Shown: piece by piece, positions 25,072-33,156 of the stretch
Position numbering within the stretch: the first letter of the stretch is position 1
Layout: each line of letters opens with the position of its first letter
Source: Prevotellaceae bacterium
Lineage (GTDB): Bacteria; Bacteroidota; Bacteroidia; Bacteroidales; UBA932
DNA: 34,320 bases
Reading direction: 5' to 3'
Assembly: GCA_031281125.1 (NCBI GenBank)
Contig: JAITFU010000068.1
Span: 1-34,320, forward strand
The notes under the pieces: generated by a model
Told to the model about the DNA's origin: nothing
Seen by the model: the letters and a program-made list of their open reading frames with translations, nothing else
Database searches by the model: none
Made by a program: the position numbers and the translations under genes

Positions 25072-26151
25072 TTATCTGCCCGTGGAGACATTGATTGGGA
25101 AACTGAGTATTTGGCCCAACTGATAGATCAATACACGCGACTGCGTTAGCAACTCCTGTCCGTCACTAAGCAAAAGTTGCATGGCTAACGGTTTGCGATA
25201 GAACAACTTAACGGCGCTCTTGCCGGAGTCGGGAGTTACAAAAGGCATCTGAGGTTGGGAATCGTCTGCTTTAAGTTCCAATACAATCGGACGACCGCTC
25301 ACATTAGAAGCGGGCACCAATCCTTGGGTATCGGAGAGTCTAAAGGCAATATAGACCTGTCTTGGAGAGGAGGCAACGGGCTGTACATCAAATTGCATCG
25401 ATTGGGTACGGAATACCGATTTGCCTAAAAAGAGGCTCAAATACTCCTCCTCAATGCGCGTCATCTCTTTGACGGCATCGCCCAAAGCGGCCCCGCTAAA
25501 GGTGGCATCGGTATCGCCGGTGATGATCTCCATTCGCTTGTTTCGAATCTTAAATATCAATGCAGCTGCTTCCTCTGCCCTCTTTTCGACGCTCTTTTCT
25601 ACCGTTTGGCTTTGAGGAACGGCCACTCGGTTGATCCCCGATGCGCTCTGCTCGGCGCGGTAGAGGGTAATTTGCTCCTGAGTGAGGTGGGAAGAGACGC
25701 CTTTATCAATAAAAGCTGCTTTTGCCTGAGAGGTAAAACGCGAATTTGTTTCCATTCCCAAATTACTGTCGGATAACACAATCAATCCCTGAGCACTAAA
25801 CTGAAAAAAGTTAGCAATGGCACTCTTTACCCCTGTGAGGTTTACCATATAGGTAAACGCCGGATCGGCCTCTAAATAGGGACGAACCTGCACTTCTGTG
25901 ATTCGCACTTGCGCCTGATTCTCTGTACGGGCCTCCAATCCAAGATACTTTTGGGCAAACCGAGCATAAGGGCCGGCAGTAAAGACTTCTCGCTCTGCCT
26001 CCACATTAATATGTAATGTAGTCATGGGCAACGAATAAACAACGGCTCCATCAGGAATCAACCCCTCCGGTCTCAACTCCTGAGCAAAAGCGGAACTTGC
26101 TGAAACAAGGCTGCCAACCAATAAGGATAGGCAATAAAATCTTCTATTCAT
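25072..26151 (-). CDS. DUF4831-like exported protein
   Basis: 359 residues with a signal peptide (MNRRFYCLSLLVGSLVSASSAFA). Stretches VVYSLPMTTLHINVEAEREVFTAGPYARFAQKYLG and FKIRNKRMEIITGDTD fit the DUF4831 family known from Bacteroidales, whose function I do not know. No catalytic motif is visible. It has its own promoter element and is followed 20 bases downstream by pepD. The protein is probably periplasmic or outer-membrane associated. Confidence 0.85.
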   Translation of the reverse strand: MNRRFYCLSLLVGSLVSASSAFAQELRPEGLIPDGAVVYSLPMTTLHINVEAEREVFTAGPYARFAQKYLGLEARTENQAQVRITEVQVRPYLEADPAFTYMVNLTGVKSAIANFFQFSAQGLIVLSDSNLGMETNSRFTSQAKAAFIDKGVSSHLTQEQITLYRAEQSASGINRVAVPQSQTVEKSVEKRAEEAAALIFKIRNKRMEIITGDTDATFSGAALGDAVKEMTRIEEEYLSLFLGKSVFRTQSMQFDVQPVASSPRQVYIAFRLSDTQGLVPASNVSGRPIVLELKADDSQPQMPFVTPDSGKSAVKLFYRKPLAMQLLLSDGQELLTQSRVLIYQLGQILSFPINVSTGR

Positions 26152-26187
26152 GTCATTTAATCAATATAGTATCTATTCATAATCTTG

Positions 26188-26195
26188 CAAAGATA
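26188..26195 (-). promoter_or_regulatory. -7 element TATCTTTG of the DUF4831-pepD unit
   Basis: The minus strand reads TATCTTTG 36 bases before the ATG at 26151, in the 49-base gap after the acyltransferase gene. No good -33 box. Confidence 0.55.
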
Positions 26196-26200
26196 GTCAA

Positions 26201-27106
26201 TTATCTTCTTATCTCCTTTTCCACATCTCTTTTCCAACGCCTGTGGCTCCAAAGCCAAATATCGGGCTGTTCGTATATATTTGATTCTAAGAGTTTTACG
26301 TATTTCAATGTGATTTCGCCTTCGGCAAGTTCGTCGGGATGGTTGCAGATATGTTGTACGGTAATTAAGTATCGACCCCGCCCCACCTTGTTCATTTTGT
26401 AGTAAGCCACCGCACAGTTCATCATCCGCGCCAACTGCTCCGGTCCATTCATCATCAAGGTTTTCTGATGTAGGAAATCGACACAATAGCGCGATCCGGG
26501 AGGCGGCGATTGATCGGCAACCAAGGCATAGAGCCAAGGCTCGCGGCGGTGTTTGGCAATAAAGCGGGCAACCTGTTTAGACTCCACCAACGCGCCAAAA
26601 CGATGTTTTTTCCGCACGGAGTAAAAGAATTTCTCCATCACCGCATTTGTCAACTCCTTATATACCATTGCCATATTCTCTTTTGGATAACCTGCCCATC
26701 CCAAATCGGCAAATACCGAAGTGGATAAAAAGTACTCCCAATTGCCCAAATGTCCGCTTAGCAATAAGACGCTTCTATCATGCTCATAATGAGCCTTTAA
26801 TAGTTCCGCATCTTCTAAACGTACCCGTTTTGCCAACTGTTTGGGGGTGGCCGCCACATACCAAATCATCTCGGCAGCCAAGTCGGCAAAATGACGGTAA
26901 AATTTACTGGCCAACACCTCAATCTCTTTGTACTTCAGATGGGGAAAAGAGCGGGCCAAATTGATATATATAGTTGATTTTCTGTAACCAACAATGCGAT
27001 AGACAAAAAAGTAAAAGATATTTGAAAAAACGTAGTGAACCCTCAGGGGCAACAGACTTACAGGGTACAGCAAACCATAGAGCAGATAGAAGATACACTT
27101 TTTCAT
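26201..27106 (-). CDS. lpxL: Lipid A biosynthesis acyltransferase (LpxL/HtrB family)
   Basis: 301 residues with an N-terminal membrane segment (IFYLLYGLLYPVSLLPLRVHYVF) and the acyltransferase motif H-x4-E in LLLSGHLGNWEYF (H119, E124). The tail includes QPDIWLWSHRRWK, a family hallmark. The family adds a secondary acyl chain to lipid A at the inner membrane. The -7 promoter element ends 5 bases before the ATG, so the message may be leaderless. It is divergent from the POT transporter gene. The exact acylation site is not predictable. Confidence 0.93.
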   Translation of the reverse strand: MKKCIFYLLYGLLYPVSLLPLRVHYVFSNIFYFFVYRIVGYRKSTIYINLARSFPHLKYKEIEVLASKFYRHFADLAAEMIWYVAATPKQLAKRVRLEDAELLKAHYEHDRSVLLLSGHLGNWEYFLSTSVFADLGWAGYPKENMAMVYKELTNAVMEKFFYSVRKKHRFGALVESKQVARFIAKHRREPWLYALVADQSPPPGSRYCVDFLHQKTLMMNGPEQLARMMNCAVAYYKMNKVGRGRYLITVQHICNHPDELAEGEITLKYVKLLESNIYEQPDIWLWSHRRWKRDVEKEIRR

Positions 27107-27111
27107 ACCGA

Positions 27112-27119
27112 CAAAGTTA
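27112..27119 (-). promoter_or_regulatory. -7 element TAACTTTG of lpxL
   Basis: The minus strand reads TAACTTTG ending 5 bases before the lpxL ATG at 27106. Transcription would begin at or next to the start codon. Confidence 0.45.
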
Positions 27120-27133
27120 CAAAAAATCTTTTC

Positions 27134-27143
27134 ACCAATTGGT
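27134..27143. promoter_or_regulatory. Perfect palindrome ACCAATTGGT between divergent promoters
   Basis: A 10-base perfect palindrome sits between the lpxL and POT -7 elements. Its TTGG half serves as a -33-like box for the plus-strand promoter. It may be a shared core-promoter or regulator site, or chance. Confidence 0.35.
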
Positions 27144-27170
27144 CTTTATATCTTTTTATCCTTATCTTTG
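27139..27170 (+). promoter_or_regulatory. Promoter of the POT transporter gene (TTGG-N20-TATCTTTG)
   Basis: TTGG at 27139 and TATCTTTG at 27163 are separated by 20 bases, a good Bacteroidetes -33/-7 pair, 30 bases before the ATG at 27201. Confidence 0.65.
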
Positions 27171-27200
27171 TCAAAATTAAAAAATCTTAAAACTTATATT

Positions 27201-28730
27201 ATGTTTAAAAATCACCCCAAAGGACTACTTGGAGCGGCGCTCTCGAATATGGGCGAACGCTTTGGCTTTTACATTATGATGGCGATTCTGATACTTTTTC
27301 TCGAATTTAAGTTCGACTTTGTAGGAACGCCTTATGGAGGACTCATCTATTCTATCTTTTATGCGCTGATCTACGTTCTTGCTCTCGCAGGCGGTTTTAT
27401 TGCCGACAGAACCAAAAAGTACAAAGGCACCATTACTATGGGGCTTATACTCATGATGATCGGATATCTGATTATTGCATGGCCAACGCCAACCCCTGCC
27501 CCTCAAAAAACCTTGACGTTAGTTATCACCTGCTTTGGTCTCTTTGCCATTGCGTTTGGTAATGGTATGTTTAAAGGAAATCTTCAGGCAATTGTTGGTC
27601 AACTCTATGATAATAACCCTCAGTATGAAGAGAGACGTACAATTGGATACCAAATCTTCTATATGTTTATCAATGTAGGCGCCATGTTTGCTCCCGTCTT
27701 GGCCGTGGGTCTTAGAAACTGGGTGGTATCTTCTCAGGGATACGCATTTAATTCAGACCTTCCCGCCCTGTGTAACGAATTTATTTCCAATAGCGCTGCC
27801 ATGACGCAGGAAGCATTGGCAAGATTTTCGGCTCTTGCCGTAGAAGTAGGAAATAAACTCCCCGGACTTAACGAATTTGCCCACGACTATCTTAGTGTGT
27901 TTGTTAGGGGGTATCACTACTCTTTTGCCATAGCCATTTTTGCCATGATGATCTCCTTTGTGATATTTATGGCAAACAAAAAGAAGTTTCCCAATCCGTC
28001 CAAAAAGGTAAAAAGTGCAGATACCCGCGATATGGATATTGCAGAGATCAGGCAGCGTATTTATGCCCTTTTTGCCGTATTTTTTGTTGTTATCTTTTTC
28101 TGGTTCTCTTTTCACCAAAACGGCGTAACCTTGACCAAGTTTGCCAACGACTATACACAACTTGACGGTATGGTTCTTGACTTGGGCTTTACTCAATTAA
28201 AGGGTGCGGAATTGTTTCAATCATTTAATCCTCTGTTTGTTGTCTTTCTGACTCCCATCATCATCGGCTTTTTTGGCTGGTTACGGGCAAAAGGAAAAGA
28301 GCCCTCTATTCCCAGAAAAATCGGTATCGGTATGGGAATCGCGGCGTGTGCCTTTATTGTTATGGCCATCTTTTCTTACGGACTTCCCTCAACTGCCCAA
28401 AGAATGGCAGAGGGTGGTTTGGACTCCGCGTTACGTGTAACTCCGTGGTTACTCATTGGAACCTACTTTATTCTTACGGTTGCAGAACTCTTTATCAGTC
28501 CGTTAGGATTGGCATTTGTTTCTAAAGTGGCTCCTCCAAATATGCAGGGGGTGATGCAGGGTGCATGGCTAAGCGCCACAGCAATAGGTAATCAACTGCT
28601 TTTCATTGGGACAATCTTCTATAATAGCCTCCCCATTTGGGCTACCTGGACGTTGTTTGTAGCAGCCTGTCTGATCTCTATGGGAACCATGCTTGGAATG
28701 GTTAAATGGTTGGAGAGGGTCACTAAATAG
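27201..28730 (+). CDS. POT/PTR family proton-coupled peptide transporter
   Basis: 509 residues from the ATG at 27201; the track start at 27168 lies inside the promoter. The POT signature is at the N-terminus: GAALSNMGERFGFYIMMAILILFL (ERFxFY). Many hydrophobic helices follow, with further family stretches FGNGMFKGNLQAIVGQLYD, RRTIGYQIFYMFINVGAMFAP and LFISPLGLAFVSKVAPPNMQGVMQGAW. The family imports di- and tripeptides with protons. The middle holds a long polar stretch between helices (about 200-230). The glycosyltransferase gene begins 5 bases after its stop. Confidence 0.95.
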   Translation: MFKNHPKGLLGAALSNMGERFGFYIMMAILILFLEFKFDFVGTPYGGLIYSIFYALIYVLALAGGFIADRTKKYKGTITMGLILMMIGYLIIAWPTPTPAPQKTLTLVITCFGLFAIAFGNGMFKGNLQAIVGQLYDNNPQYEERRTIGYQIFYMFINVGAMFAPVLAVGLRNWVVSSQGYAFNSDLPALCNEFISNSAAMTQEALARFSALAVEVGNKLPGLNEFAHDYLSVFVRGYHYSFAIAIFAMMISFVIFMANKKKFPNPSKKVKSADTRDMDIAEIRQRIYALFAVFFVVIFFWFSFHQNGVTLTKFANDYTQLDGMVLDLGFTQLKGAELFQSFNPLFVVFLTPIIIGFFGWLRAKGKEPSIPRKIGIGMGIAACAFIVMAIFSYGLPSTAQRMAEGGLDSALRVTPWLLIGTYFILTVAELFISPLGLAFVSKVAPPNMQGVMQGAWLSATAIGNQLLFIGTIFYNSLPIWATWTLFVAACLISMGTMLGMVKWLERVTK

Positions 28731-28735
28731 CGTTT

Positions 28736-29773
28736 GTGTTTACCGCAATTGTTATCCTCAACTGGAATGGAAAGGCCTTTTTGGAGGCCTTTCTCTCTCC
28801 ATTGTTGGATAGTATTGCTTTGTTGGAAACGGAGGTGATCATTGCCGACAACGGCTCCACCGACGGGTCGGTTGACTTTTTAAGGGAACACTATCCGCAA
28901 CTCCGTCTGATCCTTTTTGAGCAGAACTTAGGTTATACCGGCGGGTATAACCGCGCTTTGGCGCAAATCGAAGCCAAATATTATGTTTTGCTCAATTCCG
29001 ATGTACAAGTGGATGTAAACTGGCTGCCGCCGTTACTCGCCTTTATGGAGTCCCATCCGCAGGCGGGGATTTGTATGCCCAAAATCCTTTCTCAAAGCCA
29101 ACCCGACTTTTTTGAATACGCCGGGGCGTGCGGAGGTTTTATTGACCGCTACGGCTATCCCTTTTGTCGCGGCAGGATTCTTTCCTATGTGGAGTCCGAC
29201 AACGGCCAATACAACACGCCGATGGAGATATTTTGGGCAAGCGGTGCTTGTTTATTGATTCGTGCAGCTCTTTTTCATGAGTTAGGGGGATTTGATGATC
29301 GATTTTTTGCCCACATGGAGGAGATTGACCTGTGCTGGCGAGCCAAAATCAAGGGGTTTCAGGTGTGGGTGGTTCCGCAGTCTCAGGTGTTTCATGTGGG
29401 CGGCGGTACGCTACCCAACGACTCCCCGCAAAAACTCTACCTCAATTATCGGAACAACCTTTGGATGCTCTACAAAAACCTCCCTCCCAAAAGACGTTAT
29501 CCCCTCTTGTTCCCAAGAATGTTGTTGGATGGGTTGTCGGCCTTTGTCTATCTGATTCAGGCCAAACCAAAACTGTTTGCCGCCGTAGTAAGGGCGCACC
29601 GCCATTTTTGGAAAGGACGCAAACAATTAACACCCAACACAACGGAAACAATCGACCCAAACGTCCTGACTTTTATCCGACAAACCATCTGGAACAAAAG
29701 CATCGTATGGAACTTTTTCCTGCACCGGAAAAGGCTTACCTTTGAAAAATTATCCCATATTCACCCTTTTTGA
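28736..29773 (+). CDS. Family 2 glycosyltransferase (rhamnosyltransferase-like)
   Basis: 345 residues from a GTG start 5 bases after the POT stop. GT-A features are at the N-terminus: TAIVILNWNGKAFLEAFL, EVIIADNGSTDGSVDF, NLGYTGGYNRAL, and the metal-site LLNSDVQVD. The middle stretch FWASGACLLIRAALF, GGFDDRFFAHMEEIDLCWR is typical of the rhamnosyltransferase-like GT2 branch. The end has LYLNYRNNLWMLYKNLP. It probably works on surface glycans in the cytoplasm; the sugar is unknown. The flippase gene at the window end is a related function but on the other strand. Confidence 0.93.
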   Translation: MFTAIVILNWNGKAFLEAFLSPLLDSIALLETEVIIADNGSTDGSVDFLREHYPQLRLILFEQNLGYTGGYNRALAQIEAKYYVLLNSDVQVDVNWLPPLLAFMESHPQAGICMPKILSQSQPDFFEYAGACGGFIDRYGYPFCRGRILSYVESDNGQYNTPMEIFWASGACLLIRAALFHELGGFDDRFFAHMEEIDLCWRAKIKGFQVWVVPQSQVFHVGGGTLPNDSPQKLYLNYRNNLWMLYKNLPPKRRYPLLFPRMLLDGLSAFVYLIQAKPKLFAAVVRAHRHFWKGRKQLTPNTTETIDPNVLTFIRQTIWNKSIVWNFFLHRKRLTFEKLSHIHPF

Positions 29774-29802
29774 GCCGATTATTTGTTTTATTTGGCTCAA
29801 AA
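29768..29802 (+). repeat. Inverted repeat at the end of the GT2 gene
   Basis: TTTTGAGCC and GGCTCAAAA (9-base arms, 17-base loop) flank the GT2 stop region. It could be a weak terminator of the POT-GT2 unit, but there is no T-run after it. The loop holds the TTTG box of the orphan promoter. Confidence 0.5.
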
Positions 29803-29813
29803 GTGTATCTTTG
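29782..29813 (+). promoter_or_regulatory. Orphan plus-strand promoter (TTTG-N20-TATCTTTG)
   Basis: TTTG at 29782 and TATCTTTG at 29806 have the ideal 20-base spacing, the best Bacteroidetes-type promoter in the window. No plus-strand gene follows; it points into the 3' end of the convergent fic gene. Confidence 0.55.
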
Positions 29814-29814
29814 C

Positions 29815-29837
29815 GCCGAATAATCCTTAGATTCGGC
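29815..29837 (+). repeat. Hairpin directly downstream of the orphan promoter
   Basis: GCCGAAT and ATTCGGC form a perfect 7-base stem with a 9-base loop, starting 2 bases after the -7 element. It would lie at the very 5' end of any RNA made from that promoter. TGAGCCGA at 29771 and TCGGCTCA at 29833 form a second, overlapping inverted pair. Confidence 0.45.
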
Positions 29838-29847
29838 TCATACATTA

Positions 29848-31311
29848 TCAAATCTCCAACCTCCCCTCTGAGGGCTCTTTGTAGGCGTTTGCTAATTTTA
29901 GATAGTTGTTGATTTTATCAAAGTCAGAACCAATGATGTGGGTTGAAAAGTGTTGGAGTTTATCCATGACACGAATAAAGGCGTCCGGCTCTTTTTGGTT
30001 GGTCAATTTTTTAAGAGATAGAAGGTAATCTTCTCTGTAAACGGTGGGTACAATAATGCGCGTTTGTCCGCTTTTAAAGAGTTCTGCGTTCCCCATCAAA
30101 CGCGATACCCTTCCGTTACCATCTGTAAAGGGGTGAACTTCAGATACCAAAAACATCATAAAGATCGCTTTTGACATGGGGTCACTCAGGGCTGCATAAT
30201 ACTTAAATCCCTGCCTTAATGTTCCTTCGACTAAGGTGTAATCGGTAAATTCCGTGTTTCCTGCTCTGTTGTTTTGGGTTTTAAAGACTCCTGCGTTCAC
30301 CTCCTCCGCCCTGCCGGCCATCATGATTACATGGCGGCGTTTTAATATTTCAATCAGATTATCTGCGGTTACAGGAGTGGTGCTCATCTCAAAGCTATTG
30401 GATACAATCTCAAATGTTCCTAAGATATCGTGAGAATCCTTTATCCTTTTGGGAAGGGCAAGGCCGGTATCGACAATCTTCTTGGCCTCTTCAACAACAA
30501 ACTCCGTACCCTCTATGTAATTAGAAAAATAGGCTTCAAAAAAGGAGAACAAGCGAAAAGAGGCCTCCGACCTGTTGTTATCCGGCCGCTCCGGAAAATA
30601 GGCGTTGCATAACTTATCATACAGAATTTCAAACAGTTCGACTCGTTTTGGGTCGTATGGCACTCCCGCGGCCCTGGCTTTGGCAGAATCAGAACTTAAT
30701 ACGTATGCGGGGCGCGTCTTTAACAAAGCCGATATTATGCCGTTTAGCTTGTCAAATTCTTGATTAAGATTTAGCTGAAAAGCAATCTCTTTTGCTTTAT
30801 CTCTGAATCTATTGATGCCTTCTTCTCCTTCTCGGATAATGATTTTTTCTAACCTCTCTTCGATAAATTCGATGGGGAAATTTTTGGATTCGCTGCCCTT
30901 CTTCCTCGAAATTTGCATATTTTCGAGCATCCACCTCCACTCTGACGAAACATGGAGTCCTCCTATGTTTATATCGGATTCCAATGGAGGTTTTCCTTCC
31001 ATTACGTTGAGTATAATTCCTTTAAAATTGGTTATTCTTTTTGAATAATGATCGGTTATAAAAAAGTGTCCCGACTCCGTTGGCCTCAATTCCAAGGCGC
31101 TCCGATGGCTGATGACCGCGTGTGGAAATCGCCATTTGAGGATGTCAAAAAAATGACGTTTAATGATATGCTCCGCACTATCCAATAAATTGGTAGTATA
31201 TATTTTAGGTGCTATTTTTTTTATTTTACCTTCCTTTTCTGCCCTACTGATTTGATTAGAGATGCTTTTATCCGAAGAGGCGAAGATGATTTCCTGTGGA
31301 ATTTTTTCCAT
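29848..31311 (-). CDS. Class II Fic protein with AbiEi-like N-terminal winged helix
   Basis: 487 residues. The C-terminal Fic core has the complete active-site motif HPFTDGNGRVSR (393-404), so AMP transfer is likely. The inhibitory helix motif S/T-x3-E-G is present as SNYIEG (263-268), N-terminal to the core as in class II Fic proteins. Residues about 1-125 look like a winged-helix of the AbiEi antitoxin/regulator type: ISNQISRAEKEGKIKKIAPKIYTTNL, then AVISHRSALEL. I infer a DNA-binding, self-regulating Fic enzyme. Its start codon lies in one of three GGAAAAAATTCC repeats. It is placed between GT2 and murF. No separate antitoxin gene is adjacent, fitting the built-in inhibition. The target protein is unknown. 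Confidence 0.88.
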   Translation of the reverse strand: MEKIPQEIIFASSDKSISNQISRAEKEGKIKKIAPKIYTTNLLDSAEHIIKRHFFDILKWRFPHAVISHRSALELRPTESGHFFITDHYSKRITNFKGIILNVMEGKPPLESDINIGGLHVSSEWRWMLENMQISRKKGSESKNFPIEFIEERLEKIIIREGEEGINRFRDKAKEIAFQLNLNQEFDKLNGIISALLKTRPAYVLSSDSAKARAAGVPYDPKRVELFEILYDKLCNAYFPERPDNNRSEASFRLFSFFEAYFSNYIEGTEFVVEEAKKIVDTGLALPKRIKDSHDILGTFEIVSNSFEMSTTPVTADNLIEILKRRHVIMMAGRAEEVNAGVFKTQNNRAGNTEFTDYTLVEGTLRQGFKYYAALSDPMSKAIFMMFLVSEVHPFTDGNGRVSRLMGNAELFKSGQTRIIVPTVYREDYLLSLKKLTNQKEPDAFIRVMDKLQHFSTHIIGSDFDKINNYLKLANAYKEPSEGRLEI

Positions 31312-31381
31312 GATAACGACTATTTGGGCGCAAAAATAGGAATTTTTTCCATTATAGCCCTATTTTTGTGGAATTTTTTCC
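31298..31381 (-). promoter_or_regulatory. Three operator-like repeats GGAAAAAATTCC upstream of fic
   Basis: The 12-mer GGAAAAAATTCC (minus strand) occurs exactly at 31298-31309 (covering fic codons 1-5), 31339-31350, and 31370-31381, with start spacings of 41 and 31 bases. It is nearly palindromic. The middle copy abuts the -7 element, and the outer ones lie over the start codon and next to the murF stop. Arrangement fits an autoregulatory operator. Confidence 0.65.
31331..31338 (-). promoter_or_regulatory. -7 element TATTTTTG of fic
   Basis: The minus strand reads TATTTTTG (TAnnTTTG), 19 bases before the ATG at 31311. No -33 box is visible. It forms one arm of a CAAAAATAGG / CCTATTTTTG inverted repeat with 31359-31368. 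Confidence 0.5.
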
Positions 31382-31382
31382 T

Positions 31383-32642
31383 TTATAACACATCCAACAC
31401 CTGCTCCAAGCGTTTCCCTCGAGATCCCTTTATCAAAATGGTGGCGCCGGTCAAAGGATGCTCCAATAGATAATTCCTCAACTTTTCGACTGTATCGAAT
31501 GTATTCCCCAACCTTGTCCCAACCAAAAACGCCTGCCCAATCACCCCATTTTTCTGTAACGACACCAATCGCTCCACCAAGATCCGATGCTCTCGCTCCG
31601 AATCGAGACCAAGCTCCAACATATCGCCAAGAATCACCACCTTATTTTCTGCTTGAAGCTGTTCAAAATTATCCAAGGCCGCCGCCATACTGGTGGGGTT
31701 AGCATTATAAGCGTCTATAATCAACGTATTTTTTCCCGTTTGTTTCCACTGAGAACGGTTATTGGAGGGTACATAACCACTAATGGCAACCGCTGCCGCC
31801 TTGTGATCCACACCAAAAACAGCCCCCACCGCCAACGCCGCCAATACGTTGTCGGCATTATAAGCGCCCACCAATTGGGTTTCGATCAACGGATATCCCG
31901 GTACAGAAATCCGCAAAAAAGGAAAAGCGGAGTCAACCGGAAGAACAGAGGCCTTTTGGTGATTTAATCCGTAGAAATGTCTCTCTTTTTGCCCTCCCCT
32001 CTCTTTGGCCATTCCACACAAAAGGGGATTGTCGGCATTTACAAAAAGCGTTTGGGCAACCTCGTAGAGGGCGCCTTTGGTTTGCATTACCCCTTCTAAA
32101 GAGCCAAATCCCTCAAGGTGCGCTTTCCCTACATTGGTAATCAAGCCGTAGTCGGGCCAGGCGATGGCCGCCAACTGGGCAATCTCTCCCGGATGGTTGG
32201 CACCCATCTCTACCACCGCCACCTCTGTGGCCGTATCCATACGCAACAGGGTCAACGGAACGCCAATATGATTGTTCAAGTTGCCCGACGTAGCGCACAC
32301 CTTATAACGAGTCGATAACACTGCAGCAATCAACTCTTTAGTCGTTGTCTTTCCATTGGTGCCGGTGAGCGCCACCACGGGAAGACCCAGCGCCTCCCTG
32401 TGCCGGCTTGCCAACTGTTGCAGCGCCTCCAACACATCGGGAACCAAAATAAACCGCTCTCCCTTTGCCACCGGCCTGTCAATCACTGCATACGCAGCGC
32501 CGGCCTCAACAGCTTTTTGTGCTTTGTCTTTGCCGTCAAAGTTGTCTCCTTTGAGGGCAAAAAAGATGTCGCCGGGTGTAACGTTTCGGCTATCGGTCGA
32601 AACAGAGAGATGCTCCAAAAAAATATTGTATAAATCTTTCAT
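31383..32642 (-). CDS. murF: UDP-MurNAc-tripeptide:D-Ala-D-Ala ligase
   Basis: 419 residues. The N-terminal UDP-binding domain (STDSRNVTPGDIFFALKGDNFDG) is followed by the Mur ligase P-loop ALTGTNGKTTTKELI (about 91-105), VAVVEMGANHPGEI, and the C-terminal stretches IIDAYNANPTSMAAAL and GDMLELG, all characteristic of MurF. It adds D-Ala-D-Ala to the murein precursor in the cytoplasm, using ATP. It follows dut by 24 bases and shares its promoter. The stop lies 1 base from the third fic operator copy. Confidence 0.97.
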   Translation of the reverse strand: MKDLYNIFLEHLSVSTDSRNVTPGDIFFALKGDNFDGKDKAQKAVEAGAAYAVIDRPVAKGERFILVPDVLEALQQLASRHREALGLPVVALTGTNGKTTTKELIAAVLSTRYKVCATSGNLNNHIGVPLTLLRMDTATEVAVVEMGANHPGEIAQLAAIAWPDYGLITNVGKAHLEGFGSLEGVMQTKGALYEVAQTLFVNADNPLLCGMAKERGGQKERHFYGLNHQKASVLPVDSAFPFLRISVPGYPLIETQLVGAYNADNVLAALAVGAVFGVDHKAAAVAISGYVPSNNRSQWKQTGKNTLIIDAYNANPTSMAAALDNFEQLQAENKVVILGDMLELGLDSEREHRILVERLVSLQKNGVIGQAFLVGTRLGNTFDTVEKLRNYLLEHPLTGATILIKGSRGKRLEQVLDVL

Positions 32643-32666
32643 GATTACGGTTTTAGAACCTGTTTC

Positions 32667-33098
32667 TTATTTTCCGGTTGACCCAAATCCCCCCGCCCCC
32701 CGCTCCGTTTTGCTCAGTTCTTCCACCTCATTCCACTCCACCCTAACGTGCGTGGAAACTACCATCTGGGCAATGCGTTCGCCCGGATTTAACACAAACG
32801 GAGTGTCGGACAAATTGACCACAACCACTTTAATTTCGCCTCTGTAATCGGCATCCACCGTACCGGGGCTGTTGACCACCCCAATCCCATGTTTGATGGC
32901 CAAGCCGCTTCGGGGACGAATCTGCGCTTCAAATCCCACCGGAAGCTCAATATAGAGGCCCGTAGGCACTAAGCAACGTTGCAATGGGTTCAAAACTACA
33001 GATTCGGGAATGTGGGCATACAAATCCATACCTGCAGCGCCGGGGGTGGCATATTGCGGAGAGGGATAGGGTGAGGTATTTACAATTGGGACTTTCAT
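32667..33098 (-). CDS. dut: dUTP diphosphatase
   Basis: 143 residues with all five trimeric dUTPase motifs: [43 protein letters not shown] and the C-terminal [11 protein letters not shown]. It hydrolyses dUTP to dUMP and diphosphate, keeping uracil out of DNA and feeding dTMP synthesis. First gene of the dut-murF pair. Confidence 0.98.
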   Translation of the reverse strand: MKVPIVNTSPYPSPQYATPGAAGMDLYAHIPESVVLNPLQRCLVPTGLYIELPVGFEAQIRPRSGLAIKHGIGVVNSPGTVDADYRGEIKVVVVNLSDTPFVLNPGERIAQMVVSTHVRVEWNEVEELSKTERGAGGFGSTGK

Positions 33099-33124
33099 GG
33101 GGCTATATTCTCGATTTAACCATG

Positions 33125-33132
33125 CAAATATA
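33125..33132 (-). promoter_or_regulatory. -7 element TATATTTG of dut-murF
   Basis: The minus strand reads TATATTTG 26 bases before the dut ATG, in the AT-rich 58-base gap after the flippase gene. No clear -33 box. Confidence 0.5.
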
Positions 33133-33156
33133 AAACTAAATTTTAAAATTGCATAC

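Noticed and set aside
26157-26537. 126-residue minus-strand ORF overlapping lpxL
   Set aside because: Frame shadow of lpxL; contains the DUF4831 promoter and has no family likeness.
29768-29802. Firm terminator for the GT2 gene
   Set aside because: The inverted repeat is real but no T-run follows, so I list it only as a repeat.
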